Of a DNA stretch of 64,000 nt, positions 1 to 13,990 are shown one piece after another. This DNA is from Rhopalosiphum padi (lineage: Eukaryota > Arthropoda > Insecta > Hemiptera > Aphididae): the NCBI RefSeq assembly GCF_020882245.1, contig NC_083599.1:41256748-41320747 (forward strand), read 5' to 3'. The stretch's first letter is position 1. Each line of letters begins with the position of its first letter. The notes beneath the pieces are model-generated. The model saw only the letters and a program-made list of their open reading frames with translations. It searched no databases and was not told the DNA's origin. The translations under genes were made by a program, and so were the position numbers.

Positions 1-3000
1 AATAGAAAATGTAATTGAATTGGATTTTAAATTGTACAGTATCTGAAACTGTAATCAAAATATGTTAAAAATCATAAAACTCGCAAACTGGTGCTTATAG
101 CAGTATAGTCTATCTGGCGCCGCCTACAATATATCTAAATAGCTTAGTAATAAAATGAATCACCAACACATAACTTATTATTATTCTTATTATAATTTTT
201 TTTTTTTTAATAACAATTTGTAAAGATATTATATACAATAGGTATATTATTTCTGTAATTGACGTGTAAATCATCGACCAATAATTTAAATTTGATAAGT
301 ACAATGTGATTCCGAATATATGAATATTAATAATATTAAATAACATTAAAATTAGCCTAAACTAGTTTTTGGAAATGAACTAAGGCATTTTGGATTTGTT
401 TGAAAACTATAATATTCTAATATTCGATAAATATTTGTTTATGCTTTCGGCTGTAAATTGCTAATGATGAGTAATGAGCTATTCAAATGCAATACGGAGT
501 ATTAAAGAGAAATACTAATATTGAAAAACAATTAACAACATAAAAATAATATACCTACGAATTTTCAATAAAAATCTCACAGACTATCTGACTATGTAAT
601 AATAACTATACGTAACAAAAATAATAAAAAATAAATTTATCTTAAAATTCGAAACATAGTTTTTCGACAATTCTATTGAGGTTACGAACACAACGACGCA
701 TAGGTAAATGCCTTCACCTTTGGCAATACATATATTAAAATTACTAAAACGAGTTTCCTTATTGACTGATTATCACTTTTGTTTTTGTTCTGTAGAGAAA
801 AAACAAATATTAATTATTATATTATATAAATTAATAAATAATAAATAACAAGTGTACTTTAAATCAACTTCAAATATTGTTTGTTAATATTTTTATCGAT
901 ATGTCTTATCTTTCAACAATACGTTAGACAAGTAAAGATTGAAATTTCGAAATCAAAAGTTCAATAAAATGTGTAAGTACAATATAAGTTTCTATAAATA
1001 AGTATATAGAAACCGATATTCTTAATCAATTATAAATCAAAATTACGAACAATGGAAGGTCATGCTTGTTCCGTAATAGCAGTGGTTTCGAAGAATACGA
1101 ATCATAATAAAATTCACCGTTAAGTAAAACCTTTAAAACACGATTTGGTTATTCCTAGTATACAATATAATACGTACAATGCGAGATAAAATAAAATATT
1201 TTTTTATTATTCGAGTACCTATAATATTATTATGTAATGATCTCCGCGTTTCAATGTCTTGGACTTTTCAAACAACGTAAACAAATAAATCATTAAATCA
1301 TTAAAATATTATATTAAATATTATAATATATATTTATCTCTATCTATATTATATATAACATTTACGTGCGTCAAGAGAACACTCAATTATCAAATCAAAG
1401 AATTCGTCTTGCGAAACAAATTAATAAATTATCTTACAAACAAAAAACAAGGAAACTGAAGCGATGTTTGTTGAGCCCATTATTATCAAATTTCGATTTT
1501 TGAATGGAAACCTGTCCTTTAAGTCTCATGACTTGAAACAGAATACATTTCTAAACAATATAAAAATATAAAAATTGAAATAATATTTTTATAAATAACA
1601 ATGTAATGTTAATAATAAGTAGAACACCGGTAATTTTACACTTTTTGTCTGTTACCAACATAAACTTGTAATAATTGCTTAATAAAGTGAAAATATCGTT
1701 TAGTATTTGATTTTTATGCATAACATTTTTAAAAAGAGTATATTCAACTTAAGATTATGTAAAAATGTAATTGCTGTATAGATTGTCTTAGCTTGATATT
1801 CAAAATTAATAAGTAGTAGTGTCTTCATTAACCATTATAAATGTGAAAAATAATGGATAAAATACGTACTATATAAATTAAAACTTAAAAATAAAAAAAT
1901 TTCAAATGCTTTTTAAAAATCTTAAAATAAGTCTAAATAATATGTTTTAAATTTTATTGAGTACAAATAATTAAAACTAACTTGAATGTTTTAAGTCTCT
2001 ATGATTAATATTTATGGTTTTCAACAAATAACTAAAATCGTTATTATATATATTTTCATGGCGTAGATATTCAATTTCATTAAAATTTAAAATTCAGATG
2101 CTCATAAACATACTTTTTTGAATTACCCTCAACTTTTTTTATAATTCTTGAGAGCAATCTTTATATGAATAAAACATTGCATTAAATTTTCAAATCTTAT
2201 CTTGGTATGAATATTAAAAATTAAATTTTGAACAATTAAATAATTTGCAAATTTTCAATATTTTGACAAGATATTTTTGGTGTTTTTAGAAATCCCCTCC
2301 AAACTTTAAAATCCAAAAAAAAATTAATTACTCAAAGAGGTAATGAAAGACAGAAAATAACGCAGATCGTTATAAAATCAATTTATTCGTCGCTCCGCTC
2401 AGAATCTAAAAATTATAATTAATAATGAATACAGAAAGGTAGGTAACCGTCATGGACTATATTTTATACTTGTATACTTCCTACCAATCATCATAATATG
2501 ATGAAAACATTGATCTGATTAACATCAGAATACCTATCCTAACCTAATAGTTAAGTTAGTCAATTTTATAACTTAACACATTTTGTAGCAAATAACGCCA
2601 TTAAATATTGCCTTTTAAAATCTAATAATTCTATTTTATATTCATTGGCCGGAATATCCAATGGTACGTATATATATATATCGGTTATGTTCCAGCTAAA
2701 AATATTACAGAAATTGATTTGTACACGCTTCGCCAGTTTAATTAAAATATGTGTTTTACGTAATGCGTAATGTTATTATGGTGATGTTACTGCAGATGTT
2801 AGTGGACAATTATTCCAAAACAAATTTCATCACAAAAACCTTTTAATTATAGTTTTAGTTTACATTTATTTAGTTTTAATATATTAAGTTGACATAGATT
2901 ATTTAAAAATAAATTCAAACTAATGGCATTTATTTTTAAATTTAAAGAATACTTCTATTTTTTATTTTTAATACAAATAGAATTTAGATTGAAGTTGAAA

Positions 3001-3256
3001 AGAAAAATTAAATTACCGAAATTTAACATCACTATAGATAACTCGATGTCATGTATAATTCGATGTCAAGACTTGCTCAATTAAAAACTAATCAACTCGA
3101 TATCTAATTCAAATCGATTACATACAAATAGTTTTTTCTTCCATTCTGTAAAATCTGATTGAATATTTATCTTAATATACGATGTGTCATATTGTTACGC
3201 GTATCGTATGTTATTCAATACGCAATTTAAACACGTAACTCATAAAATATTACTAG
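1..3256. other. AT-rich non-coding stretch
   Basis: No exon, RNA gene or element with clear ends was found. A segment at about 2270-2410, ending near TCGTCGCTCCGCTCAGAATC, looks more complex than its surroundings and may be a fragment of a dispersed repeat. No ends or duplications define it. Confidence 0.5.
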
Positions 3257-3331
3257 ACCGGTGGACAGATGTCAAAGCATCGTTGTTTATACAATTCATA
3301 AATGCCGTCAAGGCAGATGTTTTCGTGGTTG
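3257..3331 (+). other. Exon-like segment upstream of the signal-peptide exon
   Basis: The acceptor-like TATTACTAG|AC and donor-like GTTG|GTAAAT bracket 75 bases. One frame reads as a plausible peptide (RWTDVKASLFIQFINAVKAD then VFVVG). It lies about 100 bases before the signal-peptide ATG, so it would be a 5' UTR exon or unrelated. It could be chance. Confidence 0.18.
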
Positions 3332-3437
3332 GTAAATCGTCATGAACCTTTATTGTGGTAAATTGTAATAAACTATACTGCACTTTAAGGTTCGAAAAAA
3401 AAAAAAACAGAAAAAACAGAAAATAAAAATAAAAAAT

Positions 3438-6400
3438 ATGACTTTATTTTTGAGCTTCTTTTTTATATTGAGTTCTAACGTGATCATTTTCAATCTGCCC
3501 TCGTCGCAAGGAATCTCTTCAGTAAGTATCGAAAAAGACTTAAGAAGAACTCAGCACACTATTTGTATCTTCTCTCTGATACACGTGTGACACACCAATT
3601 TACGTTCAACAGAACCAATACTGTGTTGAAAGCTGTATTATTATATTTAATTAACTTATTATCAAACTTAAATTTAAAAGAATTATATGTGTTTATCGGT
3701 TTTTTTTTAGTTTAAATATGTTTTAGTTTTATTTAAGTGTTTATGTGTAAAATATCGCAATTTAAAAATGCTCTTATATCAAGATAAACATCGAAGTTTA
3801 CGTACGAATACAATTAATTTTTTAACTTTTAGTTATATTCACTATAGTAATAAAGCTAAAAACACAAGATTAAATCTGCACCGAAAAAAAAATTGGTATG
3901 ATACATATTATGGATCGGAGAGAAAATAAATAGTGAGTTCATATAATATAGTTTATGTTGTATTGGTCAATGATTATTAATTACGTGTACAAAAGATATT
4001 TAATTAAAAGAAAAGCACTCATTCTCTCAAAAAGTACTAACGTTTGCGCAACTGCATTATTCGATAACCTAACCTACAGAATATTATATTATGAACGCTT
4101 ATCTGAAATAATAAAAAATAATATATTTTCGTTTAATATGAACCTTATAAAGAAAATTCTGAACGAAAACTTTGTAAATAACTTTTACTTTTAGTAAAAT
4201 GAATTTTATTCCTTTTCGCAACACTTCTAGTAGTTCTAGATACGTACAGATATGTGCTCGTTTTTGTAAAAGTAAACGAAAAACAACTCAGAGAATTGTA
4301 GCGAAAGTTTTTTATTTTAAGTAATCGGTTCGAAGTTTGCTTGTGTGTGCACTTGGACAGTACAGTGTTTGAACTTAATCCCGAGTGTACTATATTTTCT
4401 CATTTATACAAAGATAAGTCCGAGCTTTTTGGCCGAAAGAAGTATAGAATAGGTAGGTACTAAATTCTCATGGTGAGAAATTTTGAAAAAAAATTAAATT
4501 ACTTCGATGGGCAATCAGTTCTTGTTTTGTTGTGAGTTTTAACGCATTTACGGACCTTAAATTTTTTTAAATAATAGCTTTTTATTTTTACCCGTCATCA
4601 GCATTTGCTATAATATTTAGTTACAAATAAATTGTAATACAACCTCAGAGTTCCTTTTTCATGGTGTTGCATATCGATTCTATTAAACTGAAAAAAAAAA
4701 CGGTAAAGTAAAATAATTTATTTTATTTTGATACACTATATTATAATATCAACTGTACTTTAGACTTAAAATATATCATGAGTATATTATTTATATTAAT
4801 ATTAATGTAGATGAAAAATTATTATTTTTTATTTTTAACTTTATTTTTTTTTTTTAAAACATTATGTATTAATATTTTATGTCTACCATGTTTTTCCTTA
4901 AGTCTTCTTAGAGGATTGGCTTGAACTTTATCAGATCCAAGAGTATATATTATTGGCTTAAAAGTCATGATAGAAAAACTACATTTAAAAACAATAACGT
5001 ATAATATGTAGTTTACATCTCTACATATTAAAAACTAGTATTATTCGACAGTACGTCATAATTGTCTATTTCATTTTTGAAATGACAAATAATATTTTTA
5101 ATAGTCAACATTTTAATTTTCATTTAAATAATAAATTGAATAAACACCTTTAAGATTTCAAATATCTTCAATTACTTATGCTTAAGTAATTAATATTGAT
5201 TATGTCAGTGTTATAAAATTATAATAAGAATCAATAAACGATACATTTTATTAGGTTATTTACATAGGAATTATTTAAAAAAAATAGTATTCTTATATTA
5301 TCTTATCCGTAGTGCGAATATTATACTATATTTAATTATCGTGAAGTATATTTATTTGTATTTATTACTAATTATTCTCGACGACAATCTAATAATCCTC
5401 AATGTTTTTGTATTTATTTATTTTTTATTATAAAAGCAAACTAAATACATTTTAGGAGAGTTTCTTGTTTTGCGTTTAATTAGATTTCAATTATTTTGGG
5501 TTCTTCAATCAATTCTAAATTTAAATATTATTATTGTAATATTTTGGATTATTATAAATCATTTTAATACAATTATATTACCATTAATAACGAGGTTATA
5601 ATCTATGTATACCTATATAATAAACCTGTTATTATGTATTATTATTACTATTAAATCAAAAGAATGATATGATGAGCTGTCGACGAATCGATTCTTTTGA
5701 GCTCAATACGTTCAAATAATTTCTTAATACAAATTTTTTTACATTCTAATTTTTTTTTTGTCTACGATGTATAAGACATATACTATTCATATCGTCTACG
5801 AATTAAAATTTCCGTAATAACAAGTAATAAATGTCATCTAAATTAATAATTAATAATAAGTGAAACATAATTAATTATATTTACTTACATAACATAAATT
5901 ATTATGTTACATATTATTATTCTCTGTATTACCTATTTGATCTTACGATAGTTTCAAAATATTTTGAGTAATATTTATTTAATACCTGTTGTTATTGTTT
6001 CTTGTTCTCTTCAAACATTTTTAGTGTGATTCATATGCAGACTATAACTTATTCCTCTAAAATAAGCATATCATATTACATTATTAGCCTGGTTTATACT
6101 CGTAATTATTTTCAACTTTTAATTTGAACATGGTTAGTTACATATTATTATATGATATACCATCGACGTATGCCCTTCGCCGTTTGTAATATTCTATTTT
6201 AACTGGGTGTTTTGTCCCATGTAAGATTTTACGATACATATAGTCAAGCTATAAAGATTAAAAGAATATACTAAAAACGTAACAATTATCATACAAAATT
6301 GTAAGTACAACAAACATTTTAACCGTACAGTATATCACTATCGATTTTGATAATAATAATAATACTATATTGGTTTAGACGAATACGATTAAACAGGTGT

Positions 6401-9400
6401 ATAATGTTACCGATCGTTGCCATTAGGCTTATAAAAATAATACTGATCATTTGAATTCATAAAAAACTGAAATTTCAATATTATACTGCCAATGTTTTAT
6501 CATACTTTTGTACACACACTTTTTGTGCAGTAGGATATATTTCTGAATAGATGTTTGAACCGTCAACCATTGTGTTGATATAAAAATAAAATAAATATGT
6601 GATTTCACAGAAAGTGTTGTCTAAACATAATAATATTGGCAACGTATTTACAAAACGCATAAAATAAACATAAACGGTACGTTTTATAGAATAAAGCTGA
6701 TTGACGTATTTCTTTTTTTTTTTTTAATTGCCATCAGGCAACTGTAAGGAGGGGGTTTTTGTTTGACCTATATAATAATATATATATATATATATGTGTG
6801 TGTTACATTGTTGTCTAATAAAGTAATAAACACTGAAAACATTTTACACGGAACGGAACGAACACTGTGGTAGTGCGGCCACGGCTTGTAACCGATTGAT
6901 TTCTTCATAGCCACGTCGGCGATCGACAACACGCCATTACAAGAGATATCGTCCAATGGTATAAGAGTCCAATATCATATATATATATATATAGACAAAA
7001 TGCGATGTGTACCGTACTACGGTAACGACCAACGCGAAAAAAGTTCCAAATTTCAAAATGTTCTACCTTCTATTGCCGCACTGTTTTATACGAATAGCAG
7101 ACAATAATAATAGGTAATACATATTCGGAGCCTTAACCAGATTTAAATTTTCAGCGGCCGATGACAACAACTGTTATATTTGAGGGCATACGTCTCGCGC
7201 TGTCGGCTGATCATAATAAAGTAACCGAGACAGTCGCACAGGTTGAAACATTTCGTTGCACGTTTTACAAAATAAAAAATCCATAACTATTCGGAGCGTT
7301 TAATTTTCCGTTATTCACTGTGTGACATATTATATTGAAACACTATCAATATATGGTATTTCTTAAAATCGAAATTTTTATTATAGAAAATCTATCTTTT
7401 ATATTATACGTATATAAATAAATATATTGATCGAGAGCCCCCAAAAATACGTTTTCTTATATTTCGGGCTAATGGATCCCCCAAAAAAGGGTATTGAAAC
7501 TTTCTATAATATTACAACAATAATGTAATTTTACGGAAACGATTTATATTTTTAATAATAATATATAAATAAATTACATATTATAGTGAGCTTTTATATT
7601 TTATTCTACGGCCGACACTACAACAACTGCTACAGTTAGTTAATCTTCCCGTCGTATATAACTAACTAACTAAAAACAAAAAAATATTAACATTATTATT
7701 CACTCTTCACTGCAATAGACACACATACAATAACTTTTGAAAATGGTTTTTGTCCTAACCGTATGTGCGTTGAATATTGTTTTTGATTTTGTCGTTGTTC
7801 GATATTATTGTTAAACTTTTGTACTAATAGTATATACGATGACCGAAAAAAGTTTAAAAAATGTTTGTGAAATAATATACATTTTAAAATCGTATTTACT
7901 ATAGAATATAGACTTCTGGCGGGAAATCGTATTATAACTTTGTAAGTATATTGTGTAGGCGAACGCCAGACATGCATAACTTAAAATTTAACTATATAGC
8001 AATTTTATGTTCATAATTCTATCAATTATCAAATACCTGACTATATCTATACCTATTATATTATTAGAATATATAATTCATTTAATGCAAGACACTCGTC
8101 GTTATTTTAGAAAACGCTAACGTTTATGAATATATTTATTTTACATAATTTACGTAATTAGTTTTCGAAATAACGATTGTCTTATGTCACGCGGATCACT
8201 AGACATAATATGTCGATATACCAGTCTCGTATAAGTATTTTTTAGACGTATCATTACACATAATAAACTTTATTTCCTTTGTTTCCAACATACGTTTTGG
8301 TTTGTGTCTGTATTCTCTAAATTCGATGATTATAGTGCGATTCCGTGTAATATCGGTTGACCTATCCTATTAAAGAAAATACTAGTACGTCATTTTGTAA
8401 ATGGTCGGAGTTTCCATTAATGAGCACATATTTGCAAAAGGCTCAAAACTCAATTCTAAATCAGTGCGTTTTTAGAATTAAAATACTAAATAATAACAAT
8501 GCCTATTGTAAGAATTTAATATTTTTAGATTCCAAGTGGAGTTATAGCTATTTATTTCACAATTATTTGTACATGTTTTTTTTCTGTCTGTCATCACCAA
8601 ATGCTTCAATTTTCAAAAAATGGGGTAGTGGTCTCTTTTTTTTATAATTCAGAAAATCGTAAACTCTTACTCAAATCCAATTTTCAACGAAATCAATTTA
8701 GTAACTGGAAAACTGATTACCGTATAGTCCGTAGGTACTTGAAACTTCCACCAAATGTTATATTATAATTTTACGATTAAATTTTCAAAATATTTTGACT
8801 ATTTATAGGTATTAGAAATTTTCGATTTTTTTGTTTTTTATCTATAAGTGTCAATAAAAAATTATTCACCGGATAAAAATGCTTGGAAATTTTATATGAA
8901 GTTGTTTAAGTTTTGCATTTAAGTACATAAAAATATTTTTTTTATTTCTACATTTTGAAAATTGAATACAAGATTCCTCATAACTTCATCTTCTATACTG
9001 AATTACTGAAACATACGTAAAAACTTTAATTTTTTTTTATAAATTTGACAAAACTATTTATTTAAACAATGAATAAAAATGTTAATTATTGTGTTATAAT
9101 TTAATAATATTATTCGTGATAGCTTGTGTTTATAATATATCTCATAAAAACGTATATTTTAACAAATACATAGTTTGGTTTTCTTGTGTAGAAATGTACA
9201 ATATTTTAATAAATAATATCTCTATAAAAAAAATATTTTATTAGTATTAAAACCATTGTTGAGGAAAATTTAAAAAAAATAACAGTTTTAGAGTTTCATC
9301 CCACTCTAATTGCTTACTATCAATCAGTATGCCATAAAATGCTCAATGCTCATGGAATAGAAGAAAACAATTTTTTTTAGAGAATCTGCTTTAATAAATT

Positions 9401-11813
9401 CAATAAAAATAATAAATTAAAATGATTGAAATTAATGTTAATTTTTAGTATCATGCTTTAATAAAATCTCTAATATTTTACTAGTTTCTAATGCATTTTA
9501 TGTTTGTATTTTTTAAAACTGTTATTAAAGAACGTCATTTTTTTCTATTTGAGACTGATTGATTACATTTTGCTAAGACAACGTTTTCCAGGATAAAATA
9601 TTAAATTTTCTATCTGCATGCAATTCTGTAATGTTTAATTATGGTTGTACATTTATATTAAATGATGTCTATAATATAGCATCTTAACATTTATTAATGG
9701 TAAGATACGTGTTACTAGGAAAATGTTTAGAACATTAAATAATAGTTGTTATTATTTTACGACGTAACATCAATATTTTATTGAAATGTTAAACAATAAC
9801 AAAAACAATAACAAATTTACATGTTGATTTAAAATTTCCCTTAAATGTTTTTATAGCATAATATTGTACAATATAGGTACACTGCAAAATGTGCGTACAT
9901 CGTTTATTATAATATAATCATTTATTGTTATATAATATATTTTTAGGCAATTGTTTCGACGATTTTTTTTTTTACATTTAAAAACTACTAGGTAATAATA
10001 GTGTCGCGAGACGTTCAATGGTTGTTTTACTTATTATTGCTGTTGACGTTATTAATAGACTATTATAGTATTAAACCCAATTTGTTTTTTTATGAAGAGC
10101 ACACCTAGTCGTGTTCAGAACGTATTTCTTGAAAACACTCCGCGTCCGCAACGCTAATAAATTATGATTATGAATTATACTATCGGATATGCAAATATCG
10201 TTTCTACAAATTTATCGGATCCTTGATTTCGCACACCTTGCTGGTACCGTCCGAATAATATGTAGTTACATTAGAACAAACGTAAAATATATTATAATAC
10301 CCATCAGACCATTATGCGCAGGATTTCTTCATGGAGAGAGCTATATGAAAAAAAAATAGTATTATATTTATATTAATTTTGGAAGTATATTAAAATTGGG
10401 TATTAATTATAGTTTTTCGATCATACATTATAATTCAGAAGTAAAATTTCTTTTAACTCGATAAGATCTATAGCTGTTAATGACTTAAATGATAAAACAA
10501 CAACGAAGGGGAAGTTCAAACACCCACCCCTGTTGCACGCGGGCCATTAATTCTGAAAGTGGCATAACACTGTACGAACTGTGGTGGCAATGTAAGATCT
10601 GGTTGCTGAACTTATGCACGCTGTATAGGTATTTGTATAAATATACAATTTAACAGTAGATAGATACTAGAGTAATACGTTTGATTAAAATTATAGATAT
10701 GGTAATGATATAGAATAAAATCGATTATGGTTACGCCATAAATGATATCGTAAATTATCTTACCCCGACCATTCACACCTTAAACTAACGATTTCTATGA
10801 TTTTTCATTTCATTTCATTCTTATTCCTTGAATCATATAAATAGTTTGATATTACATAAGTCTAAATTTGTAAGTTTTTTTTTATTCAATATAACAATTG
10901 CAAAGTGAATTATCTATATTTTCAGGGATACCATCAATCGACATTAAGTCAAGTACTTACGCCTTCTGAACGCTTAACATATATACTATTTGGTACTTTA
11001 CCGAATAGGATTTACTACTCTTATTCGAAACGTTCATACGTGGTAAGAGGACAACCAGGTGCATTTAAAAATGATCTAAGAACACAAAGAGGAAAGAACA
11101 AAAAAGGTTATAAAGTAATGCCTCGATGGAAGTATTACTTGAGTAAATTTTCACCGGTTGGTCTTATTAAAACTGGAATGGAATATGTTTCGTTTGCGAA
11201 AGCTTTACTTGGGTTTGGAAGAGGTTTTAAAGATTTCGACGATACCATGGGTGATATGGGTGACTTAGAAAATCCTGATGATAATCCAAATAATGATGAA
11301 GATAGTGATTTAGAAGATGATGCAAAAGATGGTGCAAATGGTGATGCAAAAGATGGTGCAAAAGATGATGCAAAAGATGGTGCAAAAGATGAGGCAAAAG
11401 ATGATGCAAAAGATGGTGCAAAAGATAGTGCAAATAATAATGCAAATGGTGGTAATAATAATGAAAAAGATTGGTCTGGAATGTTTCCATCGTTACCGAC
11501 GTTTCCAACTGATCTTTCATCATTATATGGCGATTCTAACGATGGAAACAAAGATAATAACAATGACAAAAAAGAAGACAAGAATGACAAAAAAGAAGAT
11601 GACAAAAAAGAAGATGAAAAAAACGACGACTCGGTAGACTATACAGAAATGGCCAAAGAAGCAATGCAAAGTGACACTGCCAAAGACCTTGTAAAAACTG
11701 GAATCAGCCTTTTCGTGCCTGGAGGACCAGCGATTGTAGCTGCAATGGAAGCTGGTTCGAAATTAGGTGGGGCAACTGACGCAGTTGAGAAGGTTCCCAA
11801 ATTGAAAATATAG
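3438..11813 (+). CDS. Secreted acidic-repeat protein, two-exon model, unrecognised family
   Basis: Exon 1 is 3438-3521 and exon 2 is 10926-11813, giving about 323 residues. Exon 1 encodes 28 residues starting MTLFLSFFFILSSNVIIFNL, a typical hydrophobic signal peptide. It ends at a consensus donor (TCA|GTAAGT) in phase 0. Exon 2 starts after a good acceptor (TATTTTCAG|GGA), also phase 0, and has no in-frame ATG near its 5' end, so it needs an upstream exon. The mature part begins with a basic, Tyr-rich region (residues about 29-135), then a Gly/Phe stretch. A tetrapeptide-like Lys-Asp-Gly-Ala/Asp-Ala repeat spans about residues 159-200, and a Lys/Lys/Glu/Asp tract about 241-261. The C-terminus is Gly/Ala-rich and moderately hydrophobic. 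No cysteine framework or enzyme motif is visible. The separate signal-peptide exon and long first intron resemble secreted salivary or effector-type aphid genes, but that role is inference. Small phase-0 exons could lie within the intron, and the exon pairing itself is unproven. Confidence 0.62.
3539..3690 (+). repeat. Diverged relative of the TTAA foldback element (one arm)
   Basis: Starting just after exon 1 of the acidic-repeat gene, this resembles the left arm of the foldback element at 33863-34613. It keeps the order TTAAGA, a CACACTATTTGT block, ACGTTCAACAGAACC, GAAAGCT and CTTATTATCAAACTTAAA. The matching right arm is not recognisable, so this is a partial or decayed copy inside the long first intron. 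Confidence 0.45.
3691..10925 (+). other. Long first intron of the acidic-repeat gene
   Basis: About 7.2 kb of AT-rich DNA with no convincing coding exon. It holds AT/GT microsatellites near 6780-6802 and 6976-6992, and a locally GC-richer patch at about 6840-7260. A low-complexity segment at about 8560-8960 resembles a dispersed repeat. A segment at about 10510-10592 ends in a good donor (GGCAAT|GTAAGA) but is not in a compatible phase, so I did not add it to the gene. Confidence 0.4.
6780..6802 (+). repeat. Compound (AT)n-(GT)n microsatellite
   Basis: AT dinucleotide run passing directly into a GT run. Confidence 0.85.
11319..11434 (+). repeat. 12-bp in-frame tandem repeat inside the acidic protein gene
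   Basis: A degenerate 12-bp unit (GATGGTGCAAAA and variants with GATGATGC, GATGAGGC, GATAGTGC) is repeated about nine times within exon 2. The unit is a multiple of three, so copy-number change would keep the frame. It encodes alternating Asp-Gly-Ala-Lys and Asp-Asp-Ala-Lys. Because stops are absent from the unit in several frames, long spurious open frames appear on both strands here. Confidence 0.85.
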
Positions 11814-13699
11814 TTATTCTTACTATTATTTGTAATTAAAATTCAAATATTTTTAATTTTAAAAGTCATAAAGAAAATTTTGATATTATAATTGATAGTT
11901 GACTAATTTGATTATTATATTTTCATGTGTTTATAATTATTATACTATACGGTAATTAATATTAATTTAAACGGTAATAATTAAAACAAAAAAAAAATGT
12001 TGAATATTTTTTTTTACCGCATTGGAAAATCAGCAATGTATATTATTATTAGAAAATACTTCGACATTTTGATGTTTACAATATTTACGTTATGTTATGA
12101 TAATAATTTAATTGTATATTCAAATAAAAGAATATTTAGTTAGCCACATACCTAATTAAAAAAAAAACTCATACATTACACACAACAACACCACTACCTT
12201 GAATCTGAATAAAATAAATTTATACAAATAAGAAAAATGTCTATATATCACACTGTCTAGTGTATATGCTAAATATAAATATTACATTGTTATTCTGTAT
12301 AAAAAATAATGGTCTTACAGTAATTGTTTCAGTATTTAATGATACTGCTATCGGAAAGGTCAGATATAGATTAAGACTTAAGGTATTCATTCATTGGTCG
12401 ATATTTTTAAGGACCAATTATAAAAAACGAAGCCCCTCAATGTATTTATTAAACAAACAAAAAATGTCTGATAATTATTTTAAAGTATTGTAAATTTAGA
12501 AAAAAAAACAATAAGCACTTCAAAAATGTATACAATATATTGTGTACCACAAAGTGCGAAAATGTTTATATTCAAAAAAATCCTGCAACATTTAACGTAA
12601 GTTTAACTTCTTTATTCTTATTCCCGTTATATCACTCACGCAATTATTAGGTTAATCTACTTAGTGTTCTCTATCCATGTGATTAATTTTTAATTATAAA
12701 TTGTTACTCTAAACAAAGTGAGGAATAGTGTAGAATTACACGTATAGTTTTACAGTAGTGTACTAATGTGTAAGTGTAGTATTTATTTATTTGTTTGAAT
12801 CCACCATCAATATTTCTATAATCTTCTACATTAAGGGTGATTTATGGTTGACATACATTGCATACACAATAGCATAATCCTAAATCATAATTATCATTAT
12901 AATAATTTGAAAAAAATTTAAAAAATGTTAAATAAAGAATAGTGGCAAACAAAATTATTTACTCAATGCTATCTACATATATATTAAATTGAATTTTTTT
13001 TTAATCGAAAAAAATAACTAAACTTACAGACTTCAAATTTTCAAAAAATATTTATACTAGCATTTCCTAGACATTTAAATATAAGTTTCACAATACTTAG
13101 TTTTTTTTAGGTATACTCGTAAGTCGTAATATCATAACTACGAGTAGTATAGTCAATAGACGTTTTAATTTTTTAATTTTTGCTCGATGTACGCTAATAA
13201 ATTGTTATTTCTCTGATAAAAAGTTCGAAAATAACATTGTATTGCCTTGTTTCTATTTTTATTTTTATCGAGCCAATTTGAAATTCAAATATTTATGGTA
13301 ATGTATATTTGAACGAAAAATAAGTAACAATAATATACTAAATGTTATTTCACTATAATTTAAAAAAAAATGTAATCATGAAGTTATGAAAATGTGCAAC
13401 ATCACGTCATATTAATATTATATATAATATTGGTATTATATCATATCATATACTAATATACTATTATTTTGTACACACAATAATCAATATTCAGACTTAT
13501 TTTGAGCAATTTATTCCAGGGAACGTTGGTATTTACTAACAGTTATAATCCATTACTATTGGCAACAATTAATTCAACCTATTTAACTAAGAAATCACTA
13601 ATCAATAACCAAATAACTATAAACCTAAATTTTATATTATAATAACCTCGTATTATTATAAAAATTGGGGATGATACCTGTCTACTTACCTCAGAACCT
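11814..13699. other. AT-rich intergenic stretch
   Basis: Lies past the acidic-repeat gene. Apart from the possible polyadenylation signal I see no gene or element in it. Confidence 0.5.
12123..12128 (+). terminator. Possible polyadenylation signal of the acidic-repeat gene
   Basis: A canonical AATAAA lies about 310 bases past the stop codon of the acidic-repeat gene. In such AT-rich DNA this hexamer is common by chance, so the assignment rests only on position. Confidence 0.3.
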
Positions 13700-13990
13700 A
13701 TTTTTGAGGACAGGCTATATCACTCAAATGTGTAGTATCCGCTTACTGACGTATCAATACTATAACAATATAAAACATTTACGTTCAGCATAATAGTACA
13801 GAAACAAATTAGCCTTTTAGGCTTTTTAGCTTAACAATTTAACAATTTAGCTTTAATTTTAGAGTGAATTGACTTATTATCAAATTTAAATACAAGAATT
13901 TAGCTCGTATTCTAATTGTGATGTAGAAATGTAAAGCTTTTTGTGAGCATTTTAAAACCATAATATTTTAGTTGTTTCACAATATACAGC
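13700..13990 (+). repeat. Diverged relative of the TTAA foldback element
   Basis: Landmarks of the 33863 foldback arm occur in the same order: GAGGAC near 13707, an ATGTGTAGT block, ACGTTCAGCATAA, GCTTTAAT, CTTATTATCAAA and GAGCATTTTAAA. They cover the left arm and central region. The right arm is not clear. No target duplication can be assigned. Confidence 0.45.

Noticed and set aside
11135..11605. Minus-strand open frames of 156 and 98 codons and a plus-strand frame of 106 codons overlapping the acidic repeat
   Set aside because: They are shadows of a 12-bp repeat that lacks stops in several frames. Their products are Ser/Phe/Ala, His/Leu or Met/Lys/Gln low-complexity strings.
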